Part shown: one piece after another, positions 10,708 to 22,700 of the stretch
Layout: each line of letters begins with the position of its first letter
Numbering within the stretch: the first letter of the stretch is position 1
Source of the DNA: Sinonovacula constricta
Taxonomy: Eukaryota > Mollusca > Bivalvia > Cardiida > Solecurtidae
Length of the DNA stretch: 64,000 nucleotides
Direction: 5' to 3'
Assembly (NCBI GenBank): GCA_007844125.1
Contig: CM017572.1
Location: 32,381,028-32,445,027 of the forward strand
Position numbers and translations under genes: made by a program
Notes under the pieces: generated by a model
What the model saw: only the letters and a program-made list of their open reading frames with translations
Told to the model about the DNA's origin: nothing
The model's database searches: none

Positions 10708-13700
10708 CTGTAACACATTGTCAGAAACATGGCATATAAAACATCGTCAGAAACATGGCATATAACATTTTGCCAGAAACATATCATATAACATATTGTC
10801 AAAAACATGGCATATAACACATTGTCAGAAATATGGCATATAACATTTTGCCAGAAACATATCATATAACATATTGTCAGAAACATGGCATATAACATAT
10901 TGTCAGAAACATGGCATATAACACATTGTCAAAAAACATGGCATATAACACATTGTCAGAAATATGGCATATAACACATTGTCAGAAAACATGGCATATA
11001 ACACATTGTCAGAAATATGGCATATAAAACATTGTCAGAAAACATGGCATATAACACATTGTCAGAAATATGGCATATAACACATTGTCAGAAAACATGG
11101 CATATAACACATTGTCAGAAATATGGCATATAAAACATTGTCAGAAAACATGGCATATAACACATTGTCAGAAATATGGCATATAACACATTGTCAGAAA
11201 CATGGCATATAACACATTGTCAGAAAACATGGCATATAACACATTGTCAGAAATATGGCATATAACACATTGTCAGAAATATGGCATATAACACATTGTC
11301 AGAAAACATGGCATATAACACATTGTCAGAAAACATGGCATATAACACATTGTCAGAAAACATGGCATATAACACATTGTCAGAAAACATGGCATATAAC
11401 ACATTGTCAGAAATATGGCATATAACACATTGTCAGAAATATGGCATATAACACATTGTCAGAAAACATGGCATATAACACATTGTCAGAAATATGGCAT
11501 ATAACACATTGTCAGAAATATGGCATATAACACATTGTCAAAAAACATGGCATATAACACATTGTCAGAAATATGGCATATAACACATTGTCAGAAAACA
11601 TGGCATATAACACATTGTCAGAAATATGGCATATAAAACATTGTCAGAAAACATGGCATATAACACATTGTCAGAAATATGGCATATAACACATTGTCAG
11701 AAACATGGCATATAACACATTGTCAGAAATATGGCATATAAAACATTGTCAGAAACATGGCATATAACACATTGTCAGAAATATGGCATATAAAACATTG
11801 TCAGAAAACATGGCATATAACACATTGTCAGAAATATGGCATATAACACATTGTCAGAAACATGGCATATAACACATTGTCAGAAAACATGGCATATAAC
11901 ACATTGTCAGAAACATGGCATATAACACATTGTCAGAAATATGGCATATAAAACATTGTCAGAAAACATGGCATATAACACATTGTCAGAAACATGGCAT
12001 ATAACATATTGTCAGAAACATGGCATATAACACATTGTCAGAAATATGGCATATAACATTTCGCCAGGAACATATCATATAACACATTGTCAGAAATATG
12101 GCATATAACACATTGTCAGAAACATGGCATATAATATGTTTTCATGATTTATAATCATGCCTTGTTTTGTTACTTTAGAACAACAATATCAATACAATCA
12201 GTACAATTAGGTCAATTAGTACAATTAGGTCAATAAGTACAATTAGGTCAATTAGTACAATTAGATCAATAAGTACAATTAGGTCAATAAGTACAATTAG
12301 GTCAATTAGTACAATTAGTACAATAAGATCAATAAGTGCAATTATATCAATTAGTACAATTAGATCAATTAGTACAATTAGGTCAATAAGTACAATTAGG
12401 TCAATTAGTACAATTAGTACAATAAGATCAATAAGTGCAATTAGATCAATAAGTACAATTATATCAATTAGTACAATTAGATCAATTAGTACAATTAGTG
12501 CAAACTTTGTAAGCTTGTAAAACAATAGTTCAATTAACAAGCCTATTAAGCGGGACAGCCATATATTTGATACACAGTAAGATGGTAGTTTACCTGAGAT
12601 GTCAGCATCTTTGGGTGGGGGCTGAGCAACTGTCTCTGCCTGATCACCAGCATCCTTGTCCACCCAGCGCTTTTTTGCCTCGTCCCACACGATCTGTACA
12701 CACAAACACACACTCATATTTAACCAGTTTTAGAATCATCAGAAATGTTGTTACATGACATTGTATTTTTAATGGTCAGGTTGTTGTATTTTCTAGTCTA
12801 TTTAATAATGCTAGTTGTTCAATTAAAGTTAATTGTTTATTAATTGGGTTTATCGTCCCTCCAACAGTATTTCATTTATCTGGAATGGTGTCCACTTGAA
12901 GCAGATATTTTGTTTCCTTCACTGTGTATTGTATGCCATGAACATCTGGCATGATACCACACCAAGTCACATTATCCCGACACCGGGCCAACCTGTAATG
13001 GAACTACCCTTATACCACTACCATTTTTAACGACTTCGATATATCTCAGCCCGGGATTGAACCCTGGCCCTCCTGTACCTAGAGCTGACACTCTACCAAT
13101 TGTGCTACCAGGTCCAGTGAAAAAAACAAGAGTTAAATGTCTATTCTTTACTATAACCCTTCCCAGTTTGCATGAAGACCATCTCAATGACAACATTAGG
13201 CTTACATTAAAAATGACATCCACACATATTCTAAGTTAAGTGATTACACCAGCACTCACAGAAGGCTCCTTGTCATCTGGTAGCTTGATCTCGTTCTTCT
13301 TGGCCCCTCCGCCAAATAGCCCTCCTAGCTTGTTCCAGATCCCACCACTGGACTTGGACTTGTCTGCACCCTGAAACACACAGACTCAGTCTGAACAACT
13401 GATTGCTGCTACAAAGAAATCTATACAAACTGATTGCTGCTACAAAGAAATCTGTACAAACTGATCGCTGTTACAAAGAAACCTGTACAAACTGATTGCT
13501 GTTACAAAGAAATCTGTACAAACTGATCGCTGTTACAAAGAAATCTGTGCAAACTGACTGCTGTTACAAAGAAACCTGTGCAAACTGATTGCTGCTACAA
13601 AGAAATCTGTGCAAACTGATTGCTGCTACAAAGAAATCTGTGCAAACTGATTGCTGTTACAAAGAAATCTGTGCAAACTGATTGCTGTTACAAAGAAACC

Positions 13701-16700
13701 TGTACAAACTGATTGCTGCTACAAAGAAATCTGTGCAAACTGATTGCTGCTACAAAAGAAATCTGTACAAACTGATTGCTGTTACAAAGAAATCTGTGCA
13801 AACTGATTGCTGTTACAAAGAAACCTGTACAAACTGATTGCTGTTACAAAGAAATCTGTGCAAACTGACGGCTGCTACAAAGAAACCTGTGCAAACTGAT
13901 TGCTGTTACAAAGAAACCTGTACAAACTGATTGCTGCTACAAAGAAACCTGTACAAACTGATTGCTGTTACAAAGAAATCTGTACAAACTGATTGCTGCT
14001 ACAAAGAAATCTGTGCAAACTGATTGCTGTTACAAAGAAACCTGTACAAACTGATTGCTGCTACAAAGAAATCTGTGCAAACTGATTGCTGCTACAAAAG
14101 AAATCTGTACAAACTGATTGCTGTTACAAAGAAATCTGTGCAAACTGATTGCTGTTACAAAGAAACCTGTACAAACTGATTGCTGTTACAAAGAAATCTG
14201 TGCAAACTGACGGCTGCTACAAAGAAACCTGTGCAAACTGATTGATGTTACAAAGAAATCTGTGCAAACTGATTGATGCTACAAAGAAACCTGTACAAAC
14301 TGACTGCTGTTACAAAGAAACCTGTGCAAACTGATTGCTGCTACAAAGAAATCTGTGCAAACTGATTGCTGCTACAAAGAAATCTGTGCAAACTGATTGT
14401 TGCTACAAAGACACCTGCGCTAACTGATTGCTGCTACCAAGAAATCTGTGCAAACTGACTGCTACCAAGACATCTGTGCAAACTGACTGCTATCAAGAAA
14501 TCTGTGCAAACTGACTGCTACCAAGAAATCTATGCAAACTGATTGCTGCTACAAAGAAATCTGTGCAAACTGATTGCTGTTACAAAGAAACCTGTACAAA
14601 CTGATTGCTGTTACAAGAAATCTGTGCAAACTGACGGCTGCTACAAAGAAACCTGTGCAAACTGATTGCTGCTACAAAGAAACCTGTACAAACTGCTTGC
14701 TGTTACAAAGAAACCTGTACAAGCTGATTGATGTTACAAGAAATCTGTGCAAACTGACGGCTGCTACAAAGAAACCTGTGCAAACTGATTGCTGCTACAA
14801 AGAAACCTGTACAAACTGCTTGCTGTTACAAAGAAATCTGTGCAAACTGATTGATGCTACAAAGAAATCTGTGCAAACTGATTGCTGCTACAAAGAAATC
14901 TGTGCAAACTGATTGCTGCTACAAAGAAATCTGTGCAAACTGATTGTTGCTACAAAGAAATCTGTGCAAACTGATTGTTGTTACAAAGAAACCTGTGCAA
15001 ACTGATTGGTGTTACAAAGAAATTTGTGCAAACTGATTGCTGTTACAAAGAAACCTGTACAAACTGACTGCTGTTACAAAGAAATCTGTACAAACTGACT
15101 ACTGACTGCTGCTACAAAGAAATCTGTACAAACTGATAGCTGTTACAAAGAAACCTGTACAAACTGACTGCTGTTACAAAGAAACCTGTGCAAACTGACT
15201 GCTGCTACAAAGAAACCTGTGCAAACTGACTGCTGTTACAAAGAAACCTGTGCAAACTGACTGCTGTTACAAAGAAACCTGTGCAAACTGACTGCTGTTA
15301 CAAAGAAATCTGTGCAAACTGACTGCTGTTACAAAGAAACCTGTACAAACTGACTGCTGTTACAAAGAAACCTGTACAAACTGACTGCTGTTACAAAGAA
15401 ACCTGTGCAAACTGATTGCTGTTACAAAGAAATCTGTGCAAACTGATTGCTGTTACAAAGAAATCTGTGCAAACTGACTGCTGTTACAAAGAAACCTGTA
15501 CAAACTGACTGCTGTTACAAAGAAATCTGTGCAAACTGATTGCTGCTACAAAGAAATCTGTGCAAACTGATTGCTGTTACCAAGAAATCTGTGCAAACTG
15601 ATTGCTGCTACCAAGACATCTGTGCAAACTGACTGCTATCAAGAAATTTGTGCAAACTGACTGCTACCAAGAAATCTATGCTAACTGACTGCTACCAAGA
15701 AATCTGTGCAAACTGATTGCTTGGGTCAGCTGGAGGACCCCTCACCTGAAAGTTCAATCCACGACCAGGACTAGAATCCACGTGGTGAGAGGCTAAGGGG
15801 TGCACTACAATAATCACGTGGTGAGAGGCTAAGGGGTGCACTACAATAATCACGTGGTGAGAGGCTAAGGGGTGCACTACAATAATCACGTGGTGAGAGG
15901 CTAAGGGGTGCACTACAATAATCACGTGGTGAGAGGCTAAGGGGTGCACTACAATAATCACGTGGTGAGAGGCTAAGGGGTGCACTACAATAATCACGTG
16001 GTGAGAGGCTAAGGGGTGCACTACAATAATCACGTGGTGAGAGGCTAAGGGGTGCACTACAATAATCACGTGGTGAGAGGCTAAGGGGTGCACTACAATA
16101 ATCACGTGGTGAGAGGCTAAGGGGTGCACTACAATAATCACGTGGTGAGAGGCTAAGGGGTGCACTACAATAATCACGTGGTGAGAGGCTAAGGGGTGCA
16201 CTACAATAATCACGTGGTGAGAGGCTAAGGGGTGCACTACAATAATCACGTGGTGAGAGGCTAAGGGGTGCACTACAATAATCACGTGGTGAGAGGCTAA
16301 GGGGTGCACTACAATAATCACGTGGTGAGAGGCTAAGGGGTGCACTACAATAATCACGTGGTGAGAGGCTAAGGGGTGCACTACAATAATCACGTGGTGA
16401 GAGGCTAAGGGGTGCACTACAATAATCACGTGGTGAGAGGCTAAGGGGTGCACTACAATAATCAAATTTATTTCAGTGTTTTTTCTTTGTTTCACTAACA
16501 TTCTTTCAGTCATCTCAAGATAGTGTTCCTGTAATAGCTCTCTTTTCAGATAAATGGAAAAAATAATGGCCATCTTTTTTGTTGTTGCTTAGTTTCAAAT
16601 CTGCTAGCATGAACTCGATGATTTGGTTGTATGTATTTCTTATTGTATAAAAAACAAATTATAATTAAAATGTATTTTATATTACCATGTCATCTTTGAC

Positions 16701-19700
16701 TAATTTTTTGTGTGTGTAAAAAATGTCAAACTTTAAAGTTTTGACATTTTTGACAAAAAAGTACTAATGACCAAGTCATGACAAGCAGCACAAAGCAATG
16801 TACTTTTTTCAAATATTATCTTTGAGTTAATATGAAATAAAAATACCTAAATAATACAATTTATGCAAACAGATTTGAAACTAAGCACAAAAATGTAATG
16901 TCCGTTATTTTTTCCAGTTATTTGAAAAGAGCCTAATGCAGTTAAAATGCTGCCTTCATTTTGATAGAACACATCTTCCTGGCATATGAATATCAAGCTC
17001 TGGAGGTCTTCCATAAATAGATTTCATTTACGTATTACTACTCCAGGAAGTATAACATTTTTTATTTATTTTAAATTGGCAGATTTAAGTCACCAGGATT
17101 CAATAATTATCACCATGCACCAGGAAAACCTTTTTCAGACAAATATCCAACTGTCACAAATATAATTATACTTGCAATTTGTACAGATTTATATTAGCGA
17201 AAATGAATCAATAAATTTCATACAATGCCACTTCATTTACTATACATATTAGTAATCACATAAATATATATATATGAGTTTATATTCCTCAACAATGCTG
17301 TTTTGTTTTTGAAATACATTGCAGCGACCATTTATGATCATTATAAGCAATGTCCAGCTTTTTAGTGGACGAGGACTCCAGACACATGTCTGGGTAGAAC
17401 CAATGGCGCACTGCAAGTCAGCTGTAACACTTTCCCACATTAACCCATTGCCCCAAACAGGACTCGAACCCACGCGGTGAGAGGCTAAGCAGTCAGAGGA
17501 GTTACAAATTGGCAACTCAACTACTACGCCACGGGCGCCCCTCATTGCATCATCAAGATAGCATCATGGCTATAACTTACGTCACTATGGTTTAGAGGTC
17601 AGTGTAACCTGGGAGAATCAAAGAATTATTAAAAATCGCAGACATTTCCTCCTGAAATACTCAGAATACTGTTAAGATAATTATATAATCCTAGACTTGG
17701 GTCTTTTTTTTAGTAAGTAAATGCAGTCCTAGATCTACAGTAATCCGCTAAGGTGGTCAACTTACAATGTTCTTCTCCTCAGACAGTGACTGTTTCTGTA
17801 GCTGGGACTGGTTCTTAGACTTATCCTGGGTAGAGACCCCTTCTGCACTGCACTCCGAGGTTGTCCGCTTGCGCAACCGTGGTGGAATGATCTTCTGCTG
17901 CGGAGCCTGGATGTCAAAAATACTGGGCTGTGGTGGGTAGCTTCCATTCTGCTCCTCCTCCTCCTCCTCTCCATCTTCCCCATCCTGGGACACACTGGTT
18001 GTGGACGCCAGACTGCTCCTTTTGGCCGTGTCCCGGGTCCTTGTGGACGTCTGGCTCTCACTAAGGTTCACATCAGGAGGGAAACCACCAGCATGCTGGG
18101 AAGTCTGGGAATGGTGCTGGTCATGTGACCATTGTCCTGCATTGTGATTGGTTCCTTAAAAAAATATTTTAATAACTGGTTTAAAGTATGAAGTCACTTG
18201 CTTTTTTTAAAATATTAAGTCTTATAGCTGTAATAGTAGTCTAATAAAGAAAATGTGTGTAGTAAAATGAAGCTTAATTTCTAGTTCTGACAAACAGAAT
18301 GTTAATTTATGGATCCCCTGCACTGTATTATATATTTTCTTCAAATGTCAGCAATTATTTTCGAATAAAGGTGAGAACAGTTAACACTGAAATAAGTTAC
18401 TTATTATGGGTAAAAAGTGAATGCAAACCTTCATTTCAACATGCCTTAAAGAAGTATGCTTTTTTTTGTACTGAAACTGCAAAGGGCAATTATGAACATA
18501 TTTCATCATTGTGATACCATTAATGTTGAAGAGGAACCCAAACATCACTGCACTGCTACGTATATATACATTGTGTTTTTGTTCGGTTTGTTTTTGAAAT
18601 ACATTGCAGCGACCACTTATGATAATTATAGCAACATCCAGCTATTTGGTAGAAAAAAGACCCCAGACACATGTCTGGGTAGAACCACCAGTGCACTGCA
18701 AGTCAGCTGGAAGACCTTCCCACATTAAGTCCGTCGCCCCGAACAGGATTCGAACCCAGGCGGTGAGAGGCTTAGCAGTCAGAGAAGGAACAAATCAGCG
18801 ACTCCACCACTCTGCCACGGGTGCCCCCACCTTTGTATATACTTTTTTAACATCTTTATTTCTTGTTGCATTTTTCATAAACAATCCATCATAAATATTT
18901 CTATTTAAGTCATTATTTGTTGTTGTAGTCTATATACCATTATTTTCTCTAAGCAAACATTTTTATAATTATCAATTATCCCAGTAATGTGTGTCCTTTC
19001 TAATCATTTCACTATTACCAGGATATACATAAAACGCATCATAGTTATTATTTCAATACTAACACGTGAAGCATTATCAAGCAGCTCTGCAATGCCTCAA
19101 TGCCTTCCAAAGAAACACAAGTATACATGTTGGCAGCTCAGTAAAGCTTCATAGACTCGTACCTCTGATATTGTTGTTTGTCTGTTTTGGTACAACACAC
19201 CGACACAATTATGGTCATATTGGTGACGTCAAGCTAGTTATTGGTGGAGGAAGAACTGAGACTTCTATCAGGGTAGAACTACCTGCGCAACACAGGTTAG
19301 CTGGAAAACCTACCCACATGGAAGTTCTCGCCCCATCTGGGACTCGAACCGACGTGGTAAGGGGCTAAGGAGTTTCGAGTCAGTCATTCTGACCATTCGG
19401 CCACTGGCGCCCCCCTGGCTCATTATGTGAAGCTTTATAAGGCGGCTCATCGAAGCCTCATTACATCTGCCGTCCATAAACATCCTAGTGTACATGTCAG
19501 AGGCTCAATAAAGCTTCCTACATTCATATCTTTGATATTTTTGTTAATCCTTTCAAGTTTGTGTTTTGATGTTGCTTACTTAATATATTTGCACTGATAA
19601 ATGTTCAGTTAATTAATTGCAATTTAAATGTCTGTAATACATTGTGTTTGTTTGTTTGTTTGTTTATTGGGTTTATCATCCCACCAACAGTATTTCAGCT

Positions 19701-22700
19701 ATCTAGAGATGGCGTCTACTTAAAGCAGATATAGTGCTGCCTTCACTGTGAATAGCATGTTTGTTTATTGGGTTTATTGTCCCACCAACAGTATTTCAGT
19801 TATCTAGAGACGGTGTCCACTTGAAGCAGATATAGTGCTGCCTTTACTGTGTATAACATGCCGTGAACACCTGGCACGATACCACACCCAGTCACATTAT
19901 CCTGACACCTGGCCAACCAGCCGTGGAACTATCCTTATATTTGCTTGAGCATCAGCAAGGGAGCTATACCTCTACCATTTTTAACAACTTTGGTATATTG
20001 CTGCCCAGGATCGAACCTGGGGCCTCCTAAACCTGGAGATGACACTCTACCAATTGTACTACCAGGTCCGTTTTTTTAAAATAAAAACACCTGAAAACAT
20101 TAAGCTGATTCAAGCATGATTTTGACATGAATATTCCCTGTATTAAGGAATTAAATCTTTATGCTTACCATACTGTTGATAATAGGTCTGGTGATTGTGA
20201 TTGGCTGAATCTGTCTGATAATGATTAACTGTGTTGTGTCCTGCTATATGATTGGCTGGATCATGTCCATGCTGATTGCTGGATTCATTTCCAGTCATAT
20301 GATTGGTTGATTCTTGTCCTGCCATCTGATTGGCTGATTGCTCAGGTTGCTGCTGGTTGGGCCAATGGAGCTGTCCATATTGCTGGCCTGAAGATAAATA
20401 ATGGACATTTTTAGATGCGCATTTTGAGGTTGGATAAGACATTGTTATCAGATCTCACACAAACTATTCATAGTCAAGTCAGGAGCCATACAAGGACATT
20501 TTTCTATGTACATTATACAATCTACAAAGAACTTTTCAGTCATCTATATAAATCAACTGCACACATGCCAATGACTGTTAATTGCATGTTTAATTTAAAT
20601 TAAAAAAAACACCAAAAAAGCAATGTCTCATTTAATTATAAATGCAATGAAGGATTTAAATTAAAGAATTATTCAGTAAATTAAACTTTTGAAAAGCATG
20701 GCATAGCTCTGAATTCTTGTAGAAAGACATGTAAAAAAGCTTATTGACTTTGTTGTTTATTGGGTTTATTGTCCCACCAACAGTATTTCAACTACTTAGA
20801 GATGGTGACCACATGAAGCAGATATAGTGCTGCCTTTACTGTGTATAGCATGCCCTGAACATCTGGCATGATACCACACCCAGTCAAATTATCCTGACAC
20901 CGGGCCAACCAGTCGTGAAACTACCCTTATAATTGCTTGAGCGTTAGCAAGGGAGCTATACCACGACCATTTTTAACATCTTTGGTATGTTGCGGCCTGG
21001 GATGGAACCCCGGGCCTCCCGTACCTGTAACTTTGATGTGCATAATGACATATAGTCAGATTTTGTATTAGCATTTCTACCAGCCTTGGTTTTCTCCAAT
21101 AACAACACATTACACTTCCATGATAATTACAATTGTGCAGGTGCCACTTAAACAAAACATATTTCACCTTCTGTCTGCTGGTATTCCATAGTGTTGTTAG
21201 AGTTATCTCCCATTTGTTGGTACTGGTGCCCGGCATCACTAGTCATGTGACCCGACTCTGAACCCTGGGCATGATGTGTACCTGTTGGCACCTGGAGATG
21301 GTCCTGATGCTGATTATACCAGAATGGAAAAAATTGTGTTTGATTAAGCAACAAACTTTTTTTTTTGCAAGGCAAAAAGTACAGTCAAAGATGAACCACA
21401 TAGACGGGTCTTCCAAAATAAAAATAATTACATTGAAAAATCAATAAAATCAAAATCTGATTATAATAATTATTTTGTTTGCAGTCATGTTCTTAAAAAG
21501 AAAACAGAGTAAAACATAGGACGTCCTAAGCAGAAACCAGGATTCCTCCCACCTTGATAATAGGTATGTCAAACTTTCAATACTGGCTTGGATAACTGTA
21601 CTTAAATACAACACAACAAATGTTTATGTTTTTTGTGTTTATCGTCCCTACAACAGTATTTCAGTTTTCTGTAGGCGAGGGAGATATGGTGCTGCCTTCA
21701 CGGTGTATAGCATGTTGTGAACTCCTGGCATGATACCATACCCAGTCACATTATCCTGACACCAAGCCAACCAGTCATTGAACTAACCTTATATTTGCTT
21801 GAGCTATACCACTACCATTTTTAACAACTTTGGTATGTCGCTGCACAGGATCGAACAAAGGGCCTCCTGTACCTGGAGCCAACGCTCTACCCATTGCAAT
21901 ATCAGGTCTGGTACACTACAAATGATTTTGGGACACATGTTTTAAACATTCTGAGGAAAGAAATTATGCAGACTGACCTGGTAGTGGTACTGGCTCCCAT
22001 CAGTGACATCCTGTGCCTGGTACCCAGTCTGATCCATGGTGGGGTACATGGTGCTGGAGTGAGGCATGAAAGAACCATCCTGAAGTGGAACCAAAAGTTG
22101 GCAGTATAAGACAGGGAACCATTTTTTGATAAAATATTTTTTTTATTTATTATGAAAGAAGCTGCAGTGATCTGAGAAATATGGATCTCACTTACACATG
22201 AAGACTGCATTATACTTGAATAAAAAGGTACATGCCCACCTCCCCACCATCCTGGTTATACTGGAGCCCCGCCCCATTGTGATCAGTTCCCTGTAGGTAC
22301 ATGCCCACCTCCCCACTGACCTGGTTATACTGGAGCCCTGCCCCATTGAGATCAGTTCCCTGTAGGCACATGCTCAACTCCCCACTGACCTGGTTATACT
22401 GGAGCCCCGCCCTATTGAGATCAGTTCCCTGTAGGTACATGCTCAACTCCCCACTGACCTGGTTATACTGGAGCCCCGCCCCATTGAGATCAGTTCCATG
22501 TAGGTACATGCCCACCTCCCCACTGACCTGGTTATACTGGAGCCCCGCCCCATTGAGATCAGTTCCCTGTGGGTACATGCTCACCTCCCCACTGACCTGG
22601 TTATACTGGAGCCCCGCCCCATTGTGATCTGTGCCATGTAGGTACATGCCCACCTCCCCACTGACCTGGTTATACTGGAGCCCCACCCCATTGTGATCTG

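Noticed and set aside
12175..12717. 180-residue frame with LIVLID repeats
   Set aside because: Only its start (exon 25) is SEC16. The rest reads through the donor at 12593 into an AT-rich array.
15692..16573. 293-residue minus-strand open frame with [12 protein letters not shown] repeats
   Set aside because: The 36-bp array is divisible by three and has no stop in this frame. It derives from a SINE and lies in intron 23, with no splice or homology support.
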